A DNA stretch of 64,000 nucleotides, from the NCBI RefSeq assembly GCF_003945765.1, contig NZ_CP027712.1:2852001-2916000 (forward strand), given 5' to 3'. This document shows positions 28,621 through 36,898 of the stretch, piece by piece. Positions within the stretch are counted from its first letter, which is position 1. Each line of letters opens with the position of its first letter. The notes under the pieces were generated by a model. The model saw only the letters and a program-made list of their open reading frames with translations. It was not told where the DNA came from and ran no database searches. Position numbers and translations under genes: made by a program. The DNA is from Pseudomonas chlororaphis subsp. chlororaphis (GTDB taxonomy: Bacteria > Pseudomonadota > Gammaproteobacteria > Pseudomonadales > Pseudomonadaceae).

Positions 28621-28728
28621 CCGAACGAAGGCATTGATCCGTGGGCCGCCGCCACAGGCCATCCATGGCCTGTGGCGGCTAACCCGGCATCCCTGCCGGG
28701 TTACCCACGGCTCAATGCCTTCGTTCGG
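28621..28728. repeat. Long intergenic palindrome with two inner hairpins
   Basis: Outer arms of about 24 bases (CCGAACGAAGGCATTGAT... and ...CTCAATGCCTTCGTTCGG) flank two further perfect hairpins: GCCACAGGCC / GGCCTGTGGC at 28651-28676 and AACCCGGC / GCCGGGTT at 28681-28702. The whole could fold into a three-armed cruciform. Sequence on the left (GGAACCAAAAACGCTTCGCC) resembles an intergenic repeat that I recall from other Pseudomonas genomes. No gene is seen in 28398-29060. Confidence 0.65.
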
Positions 28729-28806
28729 CCATCGCGGTTAACGGGGCGTTCAGATCAAAAGCAAAAGCAAGACGGCGGCCTGCCGGCCGGCCTGGGGTGG
28801 GTGTGT

Positions 28807-28961
28807 TTCCTGTAGCCGCTGCCGAGCCTGCGAGGCTGCGATCGACCCCGAAGGGGGCGCACGGTCTTGAGATCGCTGAAGGCCTGCGGCCTTATCGCAG
28901 CCTGCGGCAGCGGCTACAGGGGAGGTGTGTCTTCCGTAGGAGCGAGGTTTGCCCGCGATCA
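28807..28961. repeat. REP-type repeats (inverted pair plus a single unit)
   Basis: CCTGTAGCCGCTGCCG (28807-28822) pairs with CGGCAGCGGCTACAGG (28905-28920), a common fluorescent-pseudomonad intergenic repeat. A separate REP unit CCGTAGGAGCGAGGTTTGCC follows at 28934. They lie in the gap before vanR. Confidence 0.75.
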
Positions 28962-29060
28962 GGCCTGTGAGGTCGCCACCGTCGGCACGCCGCTATCCGC
29001 ATGCCGCCGGCGCAAGGCTTGCGGTACTATGGCCGCCCACGTTTTCTGGAAGTTGCCTGG

Positions 29061-29774
29061 ATGAGTAAGCCCGGTCAATTGGTGCTGGTCGCGTTGCGCA
29101 AGATGATCGCCTCGGGCGAGTTGGCGGCGGGAGAGCGGCTGATGGAGATTCCGACCGCGGAGTTGTTCGGGGTGTCGCGGATGCCGGTGCGCATGGCGTT
29201 CCGTACCCTGGAGCAGGAAGGCTTGCTGGTGCGGTTTGGCGGGCGGGGGTTCCAGGTGCGTTCGGTGAGTGCCGAGGACATCGCCGGCGCGGTCGAGGTG
29301 CGGGGGGTGCTCGAAGGGCTGGCGGCGCGCCAGACCGCCGAGCGCGGCTTGTCGGAGGCGGCGCGGGCGGCCCTGGAGTTGTGCCTGGCCCAGGGCGACC
29401 AATTGTTTGCCAAGGGTTATGTGACCGAGGACGACCTGGAGGTCTATCACGACCTCAACATGCGTTTTCACCAGGTGATTGTCGAAGGCAGCCACAACCC
29501 GGCGATCGCCGATGCCCTGGCGCGCAACGATCATCTGCCGTTCGCCTCGGTGACCGCGCTGGCGGTGGATCGCCAGGACATGGCCCGCGAATACCGACGC
29601 TTCAACTACGCCCATATGCAGCACCATTCGGTGTTCGATGCCCTGGTCAATCGCCAGGGCGCGCGGGCTGAGGCGATCATGCGCGAGCATGCCAACGCGA
29701 CCTTGCGTTATGCCGAGATCTTCAGCAGCGCAGCGGCGGACGAGCGGATGAAGGTCATTCTCCGCCCCGCCTGA
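29061..29774 (+). CDS. vanR: GntR-family (FCD) regulator, probable VanR
   Basis: A 237-aa GntR/FadR-type repressor. The N-terminal winged helix includes LRKMIASGELAAGERLME and the recognition part TAELFGVSRMPVRMAFRTLE. The C-terminal FCD effector domain begins near residue 75 with DIAGAVEVRGVLEGLAARQ and contains the metal-ligand pattern DLNMRFHQVIVEGSHN (His near 136). VanR represses vanAB in other bacteria and is released by vanillate. The gene is convergent with vanB, only six bases away. The matching palindromes at 31947 and 18849 are the predicted targets. The ATG at 29061 starts the conserved region; an upstream in-frame start adds nothing recognisable. Confidence 0.88.
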   Translation: MSKPGQLVLVALRKMIASGELAAGERLMEIPTAELFGVSRMPVRMAFRTLEQEGLLVRFGGRGFQVRSVSAEDIAGAVEVRGVLEGLAARQTAERGLSEAARAALELCLAQGDQLFAKGYVTEDDLEVYHDLNMRFHQVIVEGSHNPAIADALARNDHLPFASVTALAVDRQDMAREYRRFNYAHMQHHSVFDALVNRQGARAEAIMREHANATLRYAEIFSSAAADERMKVILRPA

Positions 29775-29780
29775 ATCCCC

Positions 29781-30731
29781 TCAGATATCCAGCACCAGCA
29801 GCGGCGTTTTCGAGCGCGAGCAGCAGGGGGTGAACTGGTCGTTGCGCGCCTGTTCGTCCTCGGTGAGGAACAGGTCGCGGTGCTCCGGCACACCTTCCAG
29901 TACCCGGGTCAGGCAGGTGCCGCAAATCCCTTGTTCGCAGGACATGGCAATGTCGATGCCATGGCTTTCCAGGACCTGTACCACGCTCTGGTCCGCCGGC
30001 ACTTCAAAGACCCGGCCGCTGCTGGCGACCTTGACCGAGAAACTGCCGTCGGCGCGGGTGTCGACGGGGGTGGCGGCGAAGTACTCGCGGTGCAGGCAGT
30101 CCTCCCGCCAGCCCGCGGCCTTGGCCGTGTCCAGCACGTGCTGCATAAAGCCGCCGGGGCCGCACACATAGACATGAACATCGTTGCGCGGCGCGGCCAG
30201 GACCTTGGCCGCGTCCAGCACCGTCTCGGGTTCCTGGTCGAAATGCAGGAACACCCGCTCGGCGAAGGATGAATCGCGCAGGCGTTGGACAAAGGCCGCG
30301 CGCTCGCTGGAGCGGGCGCAGTAATGCAGCTCGAAATCGGCGCCGCTGTGGGCCAGGCGTTCGGCCATGCACAGGATCGGGGTGATGCCGATGCCGCCGG
30401 CGAACAGCAGGCTGCGCCGGGCTTCATGGGCCAACGCAAACAGGTTGCGCGGCTCGCTGATGTGCAGCCGCGTGCCGGGGTGGATCTGCTCGTGCATGGC
30501 CAGCGAGCCGCCGCGGGAGGCCGGGTCCTTGAGCACGCCGATCAGGTAGCGATGGCGTTCTTCGGGGTGGTTGCACAGGGAGTATTGGCGGATCAAGCCG
30601 CCGGGCAGGTGCACATCGATATGCGCGCCGGCGCTGAAGCCCGGCAGCGGGCGGTCATCGGCACTGGCCAGCTCGTAGCTGCAGATGTCCTGGGCTTCGT
30701 CGTTACGGGATACCACCACCACATCGATCAT
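29781..30731 (-). CDS. vanB: Vanillate O-demethylase reductase subunit
   Basis: The 316-aa electron-transfer partner of VanA, of the phthalate-dioxygenase-reductase type. Domains in order are an FMN-binding barrel (GLIRQYSLCNHPEE, residues around 45-58), an NADH-binding domain (LLFAGGIGITPILCMAERL near 110) and a C-terminal plant-type 2Fe-2S ferredoxin with CEQGICGTC plus the last ligand in FTPCCSRSK. It moves electrons from NADH to the Rieske centre of VanA. It is transcribed after vanA with a 120-bp gap that I could not assign to any feature, and it is convergent with vanR. The IacF protein at 62246 is a close relative. Confidence 0.93.
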   Translation of the reverse strand: MIDVVVVSRNDEAQDICSYELASADDRPLPGFSAGAHIDVHLPGGLIRQYSLCNHPEERHRYLIGVLKDPASRGGSLAMHEQIHPGTRLHISEPRNLFALAHEARRSLLFAGGIGITPILCMAERLAHSGADFELHYCARSSERAAFVQRLRDSSFAERVFLHFDQEPETVLDAAKVLAAPRNDVHVYVCGPGGFMQHVLDTAKAAGWREDCLHREYFAATPVDTRADGSFSVKVASSGRVFEVPADQSVVQVLESHGIDIAMSCEQGICGTCLTRVLEGVPEHRDLFLTEDEQARNDQFTPCCSRSKTPLLVLDI

Positions 30732-30851
30732 TGTCGGTCCTCCGAGTGCTGCCGCCCAGGGCGGTCACTTCTGTTTCTTTTCTTGGGTAAAAGGCTGGGG
30801 AAAGGGCTGGGCGCGGCACCGGTGCACTGCCGGCGTAGCGCCGCGCAGGGC

Positions 30852-31913
30852 TCAGGCCGTGGCCGTGGCGATCAGTTGTGCTTCGCCGGCGCGTTCCTGG
30901 GCGATCAGGCGCTCCAGCACCCGCCGCGACTGCACGCCACCGGCGTCAATATTCAGCTTGAGCAGGTTGCGCGTGGGGTGGGCCAGCAGGTTCTGTTGCT
31001 GGCGTTCGAGCATCTCCAGGTCTTCGCTGAAAATCTTGCCCTGGCCCTCGCGAATGCTCGCGGTCAGCGCCTCGTCCCGTGGGTTGAAGTTGCGCGCCAT
31101 GCCCCAGAAGTACCAGATCGAGGTGTCGCTCTGCGGGGTGATGAAATCCACCACTATGCTCGACGCCTTGAACTGCGCCGGCGCGTTGTAGCCGCCCTGG
31201 CCGGCGTGGGCCACGCCGACTTCGATCAGCACATGGCTGGGCGGGGTGAAGCGGCAGATCTGCCAGCGGTCCACCGGCACGTCGTCGGCCAGGCCGTTGC
31301 CGCGCAGGGCCATGCGCCAGAACGGCGGGGCCATGATGTTTTGCATATGCCGCGCGGTGACCACCTCGTCACCTTCGACCGTGGTGGTCGGCGGCGCCTC
31401 GTCGATTTCCTTCTGGCCGATGCTGGAGGCGTGGACGTAGGTTTCGTGGGTCAGGTCCATCAGGTTGTCGATCATCAGCCGGTAGTCGCACTGGATATGG
31501 AACAGCCCGCCACCGTAGGCCCACTTATCGCTGACCGCCCATTCCAGATGATGGATCAGCGCCGGATCGGCTAACGCCTGATCGCCGGGCCAGACCCAGA
31601 TAAAGCCGTAGCGCTCGACCACGGCAAAGGTCTTGTTGCACGGGAAGCCGCGCACCCGTTGCCCGGGCATTGCCACGGTCTTGCCATCGCAGCCCATCAC
31701 CAGCCCGTGATAACCGCACACCAGGTTGCCGCTTTCCACATACCCCAACGACAGCGGCGCGCCGCGATGGGGGCAGAAGTCCTCGACCGCCGCGACCCGG
31801 CCCTCCAGGCCACGGTAAAACACCATCTTCTCCCCGCAGATCTGTCGGCCCAGGGGCTTGTCGGCGATTTCATCGGGGGTGCAGGCAACGTACCAAGTGT
31901 TCTTGGGGTACAT
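30852..31913 (-). CDS. vanA: Vanillate O-demethylase oxygenase subunit
   Basis: A 353-aa Rieske non-heme iron monooxygenase that demethylates vanillate to protocatechuate and formaldehyde. The Rieske ligands are Cys47 and His49 (FCPHRGAP) and Cys66 and His69 (VCGYHGL). The mononuclear iron site lies in DNLMDLTHETYVH, with two His and a downstream Asp. The ATG at 31913, starting MYPKNTWYVA, matches known VanA N-termini and has GGAG nine bases upstream; an in-frame start 15 codons earlier overlaps the promoter. It is the first gene of vanAB. The promoter carries a VanR-type palindrome over the -10 region, as expected for repression in the absence of vanillate. Confidence 0.95.
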   Translation of the reverse strand: MYPKNTWYVACTPDEIADKPLGRQICGEKMVFYRGLEGRVAAVEDFCPHRGAPLSLGYVESGNLVCGYHGLVMGCDGKTVAMPGQRVRGFPCNKTFAVVERYGFIWVWPGDQALADPALIHHLEWAVSDKWAYGGGLFHIQCDYRLMIDNLMDLTHETYVHASSIGQKEIDEAPPTTTVEGDEVVTARHMQNIMAPPFWRMALRGNGLADDVPVDRWQICRFTPPSHVLIEVGVAHAGQGGYNAPAQFKASSIVVDFITPQSDTSIWYFWGMARNFNPRDEALTASIREGQGKIFSEDLEMLERQQQNLLAHPTRNLLKLNIDAGGVQSRRVLERLIAQERAGEAQLIATATA

Positions 31914-31946
31914 GGAGGGCTCTCCTGGGGAGTGATTGTTTTTATT

Positions 31947-31986
31947 TAATGGATCCATTAGAGGGGCTGCGGTGTTTTGGTGTCAA
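31947..31986 (-). promoter_or_regulatory. vanA promoter with VanR-type operator over the -10
   Basis: On the minus strand, TTGACA (31986-31981) is followed after 18 bases by TCTAAT (31962-31957), a good sigma70 promoter. The perfect 14-bp palindrome TAATGGATCCATTA (31947-31960) overlaps the -10 and the likely start point, so a bound repressor would block RNA polymerase. Confidence 0.75.
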
Positions 31987-32054
31987 CGATAAAGTCCAGG
32001 TTTGAGGTTGATTTATGGGCGATTATCGGACTGATAGCTGTTGTCTTCGTTTTT

Positions 32055-32066
32055 AATGGATCCATT
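32055..32066. promoter_or_regulatory. Second VanR-type operator upstream of vanA
   Basis: The palindrome AATGGATCCATT lies 108 bp upstream of the vanA promoter copy. A pair about ten helical turns apart could support looping. The remaining gap to the esterase gene (32067-32366) holds GAAGGAGGT near 32117 before very short frames (24 and 42 codons) that I do not consider genes. Confidence 0.6.
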
Positions 32067-32366
32067 GATAAGTGTTGTTAAACACCCCCCCAATGACAGA
32101 AAAAACGCCAGTGATGAAGGAGGTATGTCGACGTGCGTCGACCCGAGCTGGCGAGCGTGCGGTTGGGCCGGGCGCCAGGCATCGATGCCGAGGATGTGAT
32201 GGTGGTGATTACCACCACTGAGGCTGAGGAATGGTCATTTGGCGGTGGGCGGGGCAATTAGTCTACCTATGCGTTTCTGGTATCAGTTCTATCCAATCCG
32301 TGCCATTTATCAATCAATGGCCGAGGGGTAAGTTGGGGGTCTGCGATTTCCAATCGAGAGCCCTCC

Positions 32367-33461
32367 ATGACCCAGCACCTGATCCGCAAGTACATGCCCG
32401 CCGCCGCCAGGGCGGGCACCCTCTGTTTTGCCCTGTGCAGCGGCGCGGTTGTTGAGGCGAGCGAGCGCGGTCCGCTGGTGATCGAGGATCAGGGCAGCCT
32501 GATCGCGGGCGGTGGCGTGCACACTCAGCCGGGCACCTTCGATCCCTACAACCCGATGAATCCCAATGGCCAGACCTACCACGGCGACCATGTGTATGCC
32601 TTCTACCAGAAGCCGGTTAACGCGCGCCCGCTGCCGATTGTCATGTGGCACGGCGCGGGGCAGTCGGCGAAGTCCTGGGAGACCACGGCCGATGGGCGTG
32701 AAGGTTTCCAGAACATCTTCCTGCGTCGCGGTTTCTCCACCTACCTGATCGACCAGCCGCGCCGTGGCGATGCGGGGCGTAGCCTGGTCGAAGCGACGAT
32801 CAAGCCAGTGGCGGACGAGCAGCTGTGGTTCAACCAGTTCCGCATCGGCCTGTGGCCCGAGACCTTCGCGGGCAGCCAGTTCCCGCCGGGGCGGGCGGCG
32901 CAGGAGCAGTTCTTCCGTTCGATGACTCCCAACACCGGCCCTTACGACATCGAGGTGGTGTCCGATGGTGTGTCGGCGCTGCTGGAGAAGACCGGTCCGG
33001 CCATTCTGTTCACCCATTCCCAGGGGGGCGGGCCGGGCTGGCTGACGGCGATCAAGAGCCGCAACGTGCGGGCCATCGTCGCGTTCGAGCCGGGCAGCAG
33101 CTTCGTGTTTCCCGAGGGCGAGGCGCCGGCGCCGATTCCCAGCGCGTTCGACACCGTCGCCGCGCAGGTCGTGAGCCAGGCGCAGTTCGAGGCGCTGACG
33201 CGCATTCCTATCCTGATCCTCTATGGCGACAACATCCCCGCCCAGCCGGTGCGTTTGCCGGCCCAGGACAGCTGGCGCGCCCGGCTCGAGATGGCGCGCC
33301 TGTGGCGCGACGCGGTGAACCGGCATGGCGGTGACGCCAGGCTGATCCACTTGCCGGAGATCGGGATCAAGGGCAACAGCCACTTCCCGTTCTCGGATCT
33401 CAACAATGTCGAGATCGCGGACCTGGTTTCGAGGTTTCTTGCAGAGAAGTCTCTGGATTGA
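32367..33461 (+). CDS. Exported alpha/beta hydrolase, esterase 713-like
   Basis: A 364-aa hydrolase with an N-terminal export signal (residues 1-31, AARAGTLCFALCSGAVVEAS). It belongs to the esterase 713-like group: MWHGAGQSAKSWETTADGRE followed by FLRRGFSTYLIDQPRRGDAG is highly characteristic. The nucleophile elbow is FTHSQGGGPGW, and a C-terminal His is seen in GIKGNSHFPFSD. The natural substrate of the group is poorly defined. It starts a plus-strand run of four genes whose products all have export signals, spaced 56, 53 and -23 bp apart. The ATG at 32367 has CGAGAG upstream. Confidence 0.85.
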   Translation: MTQHLIRKYMPAAARAGTLCFALCSGAVVEASERGPLVIEDQGSLIAGGGVHTQPGTFDPYNPMNPNGQTYHGDHVYAFYQKPVNARPLPIVMWHGAGQSAKSWETTADGREGFQNIFLRRGFSTYLIDQPRRGDAGRSLVEATIKPVADEQLWFNQFRIGLWPETFAGSQFPPGRAAQEQFFRSMTPNTGPYDIEVVSDGVSALLEKTGPAILFTHSQGGGPGWLTAIKSRNVRAIVAFEPGSSFVFPEGEAPAPIPSAFDTVAAQVVSQAQFEALTRIPILILYGDNIPAQPVRLPAQDSWRARLEMARLWRDAVNRHGGDARLIHLPEIGIKGNSHFPFSDLNNVEIADLVSRFLAEKSLD

Positions 33462-33517
33462 CTATGGGCACGGCGGCTGGCTGCCGTGTTCTTCAAAAGC
33501 AGGGCAGGAGTATTCAA

Positions 33518-34564
33518 ATGAAGCAAACGCTGAAGGCCACGCTTATGGCCGCGATGGTCGGGATGTCGGCCGCCGAGGCCGCGGACTACAAGCAGAATCC
33601 GTTCACCCTGGTGTACGAGGGTGCGATTAGCAAGAACGAGCCGGGCAAGGTCAACATCCATCCGGTCAGCTACAAGCTCAATGGCCTGGACATTTCCGCC
33701 AACGTCTACACCCCGGCGAACTACGACCCGGCGAAGCGATACCCGGTCGTGGTGGTGGCGCACCCCAATGGCGGGGTCAAGGAGCAGGTCGCCGGCCTGT
33801 ATGCCCAGCGCCTGGCCGACCAGGGCTACATCACCATCGCCGCGGATGCGGCCTATCAGGGCGCCAGTGGCGGCCAGCCGCGCAGCGTGGACAAGCCCGC
33901 GTACCGCATCGAGGACATCCATGGCATGGCGGATTTCATCGCCGGCTATCCCGGCGTCGATAACACGCGCCTGGGTCTGCTCGGCATCTGCGGCGGCGGT
34001 GGTTATTCGTTGGCCGCGGCGCAAACCGACAAACGCTTCAAGTCGATTGCGACGGTGAGCCTGTTCAACTCCGGGCGGGTTCGTCGTAATGGCTACAACG
34101 ACTCGCAACTGGACAACATCCAGCAACGCCTGCAGCAGGCTTCGGCGGCCCGTGCCCAGGAAGCGGCCGGCGGCGAAGTGCTGTATTCGGGGGATGCCAA
34201 CCTGACCGACGAACAGATCGCCCAATTGCCCTTCGCGCTGTATCGGCAGGGCTACGAGTACTACTGGAAAACCCACGCGCACCCCAACTCGACCTTCAAA
34301 TACACCACCAGCAGCCTGCTGGACCTGATGCGCTTCGACGCCACCCAGCAGATCGAACTGATCCGACAGCCCTTGCTGATGATCGCCGGCAGCAAGGCCG
34401 ACAGCCTCTACATGACCGAGGATGCGTTCGCCAAGGCCACCGGCACCCAGGACAAGGAGCTGTTCAAGATCGACGGCGCCACCCATATCGAAACCTACTG
34501 GGTGCCCCAGTATGTGGACGCGGCCATCAGCAAGCTGACGGCGTTCTACGCCAGGACGCTGTGA
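33518..34564 (+). CDS. Exported alpha/beta hydrolase, YcjY/DLH-like
   Basis: A 348-aa secreted hydrolase with a signal peptide (MKQTLKATLMAAMVGMSAAEA). The core has VVVVAHPNGGVKEQ (oxyanion hole), a long cap, and LGICGGGGYSLAAAQ where the nucleophile position is Cys, as in dienelactone hydrolases and the YcjY family, not Ser. The catalytic Asp is probably in IAGSKADSLYM and the His in GATHIETYW. The ATG at 33518 follows CAGGAG at a good distance. It probably shares an operon with the preceding esterase, the cupin and the CMD-family gene. The substrate is unknown. Confidence 0.83.
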   Translation: MKQTLKATLMAAMVGMSAAEAADYKQNPFTLVYEGAISKNEPGKVNIHPVSYKLNGLDISANVYTPANYDPAKRYPVVVVAHPNGGVKEQVAGLYAQRLADQGYITIAADAAYQGASGGQPRSVDKPAYRIEDIHGMADFIAGYPGVDNTRLGLLGICGGGGYSLAAAQTDKRFKSIATVSLFNSGRVRRNGYNDSQLDNIQQRLQQASAARAQEAAGGEVLYSGDANLTDEQIAQLPFALYRQGYEYYWKTHAHPNSTFKYTTSSLLDLMRFDATQQIELIRQPLLMIAGSKADSLYMTEDAFAKATGTQDKELFKIDGATHIETYWVPQYVDAAISKLTAFYARTL

Positions 34565-34617
34565 TCGCCGCAACGGCTCGCCATTTCAATAGGCTCGACC
34601 AACGAGGAATTCTCATC

Positions 34618-35112
34618 ATGAACAAGACCCTGTTGGGGCTCGCGGTATGCGCCGCGGCGCCCTTGGCTGACGCGGCCGGCCAGGCTGAAAACCCCAGCGA
34701 GCCTTTCGCCACCCAGCAGATCAGTCGTGCAGGTAGCCAGGCTTCGGTCGCGGGCCCGGAGGATTACTTTTCCGGGCGGGTGCGCGTCGATCCGCTGTTT
34801 CCCGCCAGCAGCCCGATCAATGCCTCCGGCGCCTACGTGACCTTCGAGCCGGGCGCGCGCTCGGCCTGGCATACCCATCCCGCGGGGCAGCGCCTGGTGG
34901 TGGTTTCCGGCGTGGGCCTGACGCAGGAGTGGGGCAAGCCGGTGCAGGAAATCCATCCGGGAGACGTGATCGTCTGCCCGCCGGGCGTCAAGCACTGGCA
35001 CGGAGCCGCGGCGACGAGCGCCATGACCCATCTGGCGGTGACCGGCGCGGTGGATGGCAAGAGCGTGCAATGGCTGGAGAAAGTCAGTGATGACCAATAC
35101 AACGCCCGTTAA
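34618..35112 (+). CDS. Exported cupin-domain protein
   Basis: A 164-aa single-domain cupin with a signal peptide (MNKTLLGLAVCAAAPLADA). The metal ligands are in the two cupin motifs: SAWHTHPAGQRLVVVSG (two His, with Gln at the usual Glu position) and PPGVKHWHGAA (His). The fold resembles the cupins found beside carboxymuconolactone-decarboxylase-like proteins, and that gene starts inside this one's last 23 bases. The ATG at 34618 has ACGAGG upstream; the ORF is open further but those residues overlap the previous gene. The reaction is unknown; metal-dependent isomerase or oxygenase activity is possible. Confidence 0.85.
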   Translation: MNKTLLGLAVCAAAPLADAAGQAENPSEPFATQQISRAGSQASVAGPEDYFSGRVRVDPLFPASSPINASGAYVTFEPGARSAWHTHPAGQRLVVVSGVGLTQEWGKPVQEIHPGDVIVCPPGVKHWHGAAATSAMTHLAVTGAVDGKSVQWLEKVSDDQYNAR

Positions 35113-35884
35113 GCGGTGCAGGCCCGGAGGGATGACAGTGGCCTTCGCGCTGCTGAGCCTTAACCTGGCGATGACGCCGAGCCACGCCGCGCAGAACCCT
35201 AGGGAGCCTCAAGCCATGTCCTCCGTACCCACCGCTTCCGAGACGCTGTCCCACAAGCAGCAGGCCATCCCGTTGATCGCGGCGGCCATGGCCACCAGCA
35301 ATATGCCGCGGCTCAATGCCGCCTTGAACCAGGGGCTGGATGCCGGGCTGACCGTCAGCGAGGCCAGGGAAATCCTGGTGCAGCTCTATGCCTACGCCGG
35401 CTTTCCGCGCAGCCTCAATGCCCTTGGCGAGCTGATGAAAGTGCTCGAGGCGCGCAAGCAACGCGGCATCGAGGACGTTCCCGGGCGCGAGCCCAGCGCC
35501 GGCATTCCCACGGGCGATGAGCTGCTGGCGGCGGGCAAGGCCAACCAGACGCGGATTTCCGGCGCGCCGGTCCAGGGGCCGCTGTTCGACTTCGCCCCGG
35601 TGATCAACCAGTACCTGCAGGCCCATCTGTTCGGCGACATCTTCGAGCGTGACAACCTGGACTGGCAAAGTCGTGAGCTGGCCACGGTCGGCGCGCTGGC
35701 CGCCACCCCCGGCGCGGAGCCGCAACTGCGTTCGCACATGGCCGCCAGCATCAGGGTAGGGCTGAGCGTCGGGCAACTGCGGCAACTGGTCCGGGTGCTG
35801 GCCGAGCAGGGCGAGGCCGATGCCGCCAAGCGGGCCGGCGAGGCGTTGGGAAAACACCTGGCGGCAAGCGCCGGGCGGCCATGA
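35090..35884 (+). CDS. Exported carboxymuconolactone decarboxylase family protein
   Basis: A 264-aa protein with two CMD/AhpD-like repeats (around residues 60-125 and 170-245), such as EAREILVQLYAYAGFPRSLN in the first and DWQSRELATVGALAATPG in the second. The thiol CxxC of AhpD peroxidases is absent, so a redox role of that kind is unlikely. A basic, then hydrophobic N-terminus (KRCRPGGMTVAFALLSLNLA...SHAAQ) looks like a signal peptide, unusual for the family. The ATG at 35090 has GGAGA upstream and overlaps the cupin gene by 23 bp, implying translational coupling. It ends the four-gene exported cluster. Confidence 0.83.
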   Translation: MTNTTPVKRCRPGGMTVAFALLSLNLAMTPSHAAQNPREPQAMSSVPTASETLSHKQQAIPLIAAAMATSNMPRLNAALNQGLDAGLTVSEAREILVQLYAYAGFPRSLNALGELMKVLEARKQRGIEDVPGREPSAGIPTGDELLAAGKANQTRISGAPVQGPLFDFAPVINQYLQAHLFGDIFERDNLDWQSRELATVGALAATPGAEPQLRSHMAASIRVGLSVGQLRQLVRVLAEQGEADAAKRAGEALGKHLAASAGRP

Positions 35885-35904
35885 GGCGGCCCCCGCTCAG
35901 GGCA

Positions 35905-36798
35905 TCAGTTCGCGTAACGCAGGGCGTCGCGCAGCAGGGTGAAGGCCGGTGAGCTCTGGCGCCGGCTGGGGTAGTAGAGGTGGTAGCCGGAGAAGGGTTC
36001 GCACCAGTCCGCCAGCACGCGAATCAAGCGACCCTGCTCGACATGGGCCAGCACCAGGTCTTCCGGCATATAGGCCAGCCCCAGCCCCTTGAGGGCGGCG
36101 TCCAGGCGCATGGCGATGTTGTTGAACACCAGCTGGCCCTCGACCCGCACCTTCAGTGCCTGGCCCTTTTTCTCGAACTCCCAGGAGAAGATGCCGCCGT
36201 AGGTCGGCATGCGCAGGTTGATGCAGTTGTGCTGCATCAGGTCGCTCGGCACTTTTGGCTTGGGGTAGCGGACGAAGTATTCCGGGGAGCCAACCACCGC
36301 CATGCGCATATCGGGGCCGATGCGCACCGCGATCATGTCCTTGGCCACCTGCTCACCCAGGCGCACGCCGGCGTCGAAGCCTTCCGCGACGATATCGGTC
36401 AGTCCGTAGTCGACGATGATCTCGATGTTGAGGTCGGGATGCTCGGGCAGCAGCTTCTCCAGCGCCGGTTGCAGGACCGTGATCGCCGAATGCTCGCCAG
36501 CGGTGATGCGCAGTTTGCCCGCCGGTTTGTCGCGGAACTTGCTGAGCAAGGCCAGCTCGTCGTTGATTTCCTCGAACCGGGGGGAGACCACCCGCAGCAG
36601 GTGTTCGCCGGCTTCGGTGGGGGAGACGCTGCGGGTGGTGCGCGCCAGCAGCCTGACGCCCAGGCGTTCTTCCAATTGGCGCATGGCCCGGCTCAAGGCC
36701 GGCTGCGACATGCCGAGCCTGGCGGCGGCGCGGGTGAAGCTGCGCTCCTGGGCCACGGCGGCGAAGATCGCGAGCAGGTCGTAGCTTTCAGTGGTCAT
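35905..36798 (-). CDS. LysR-family regulator, CrgA-like
   Basis: A 297-aa LysR-type protein. The winged helix is SYDLLAIFAAVAQERSFTRA followed by GMSQPALSRAMRQLEERLGV, of the CrgA/DsdC-like branch with the common second-domain start GKLRITAGEHSAITVL. It is convergent with the exported hydrolase-cupin-CMD genes and ends only 20 bp from them, so it may control that operon through a distant promoter or regulate something else. The region 36799-36898 upstream contains short inverted sequences (ATGAACGATGG, TAATCGTTCAG) that could be its own operator. The effector is unknown. Confidence 0.88.
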   Translation of the reverse strand: MTTESYDLLAIFAAVAQERSFTRAAARLGMSQPALSRAMRQLEERLGVRLLARTTRSVSPTEAGEHLLRVVSPRFEEINDELALLSKFRDKPAGKLRITAGEHSAITVLQPALEKLLPEHPDLNIEIIVDYGLTDIVAEGFDAGVRLGEQVAKDMIAVRIGPDMRMAVVGSPEYFVRYPKPKVPSDLMQHNCINLRMPTYGGIFSWEFEKKGQALKVRVEGQLVFNNIAMRLDAALKGLGLAYMPEDLVLAHVEQGRLIRVLADWCEPFSGYHLYYPSRRQSSPAFTLLRDALRYAN

Positions 36799-36898
36799 TT
36801 ATCCGTCCCCGTTATGAACGATGGGGGATTATGCCATCCGGTATGGATAATCGTTCAGTGCTTCATGGCCCTTGAGGGGAGGCGCGGCGTCGAGCGGA

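Noticed and set aside
28398..29060. Possible CRISPR-like array in the repeat-rich gap before vanR
   Set aside because: The repeats are inverted REP-type palindromes, not direct repeats with regular spacers, and no cas gene is near.
32133..32261. 42-codon frame after GAAGGAGGT upstream of the esterase
   Set aside because: It needs a GTG start at poor distance from the ribosome-like site, and the product resembles nothing; the competing ATG frame has only 24 codons.
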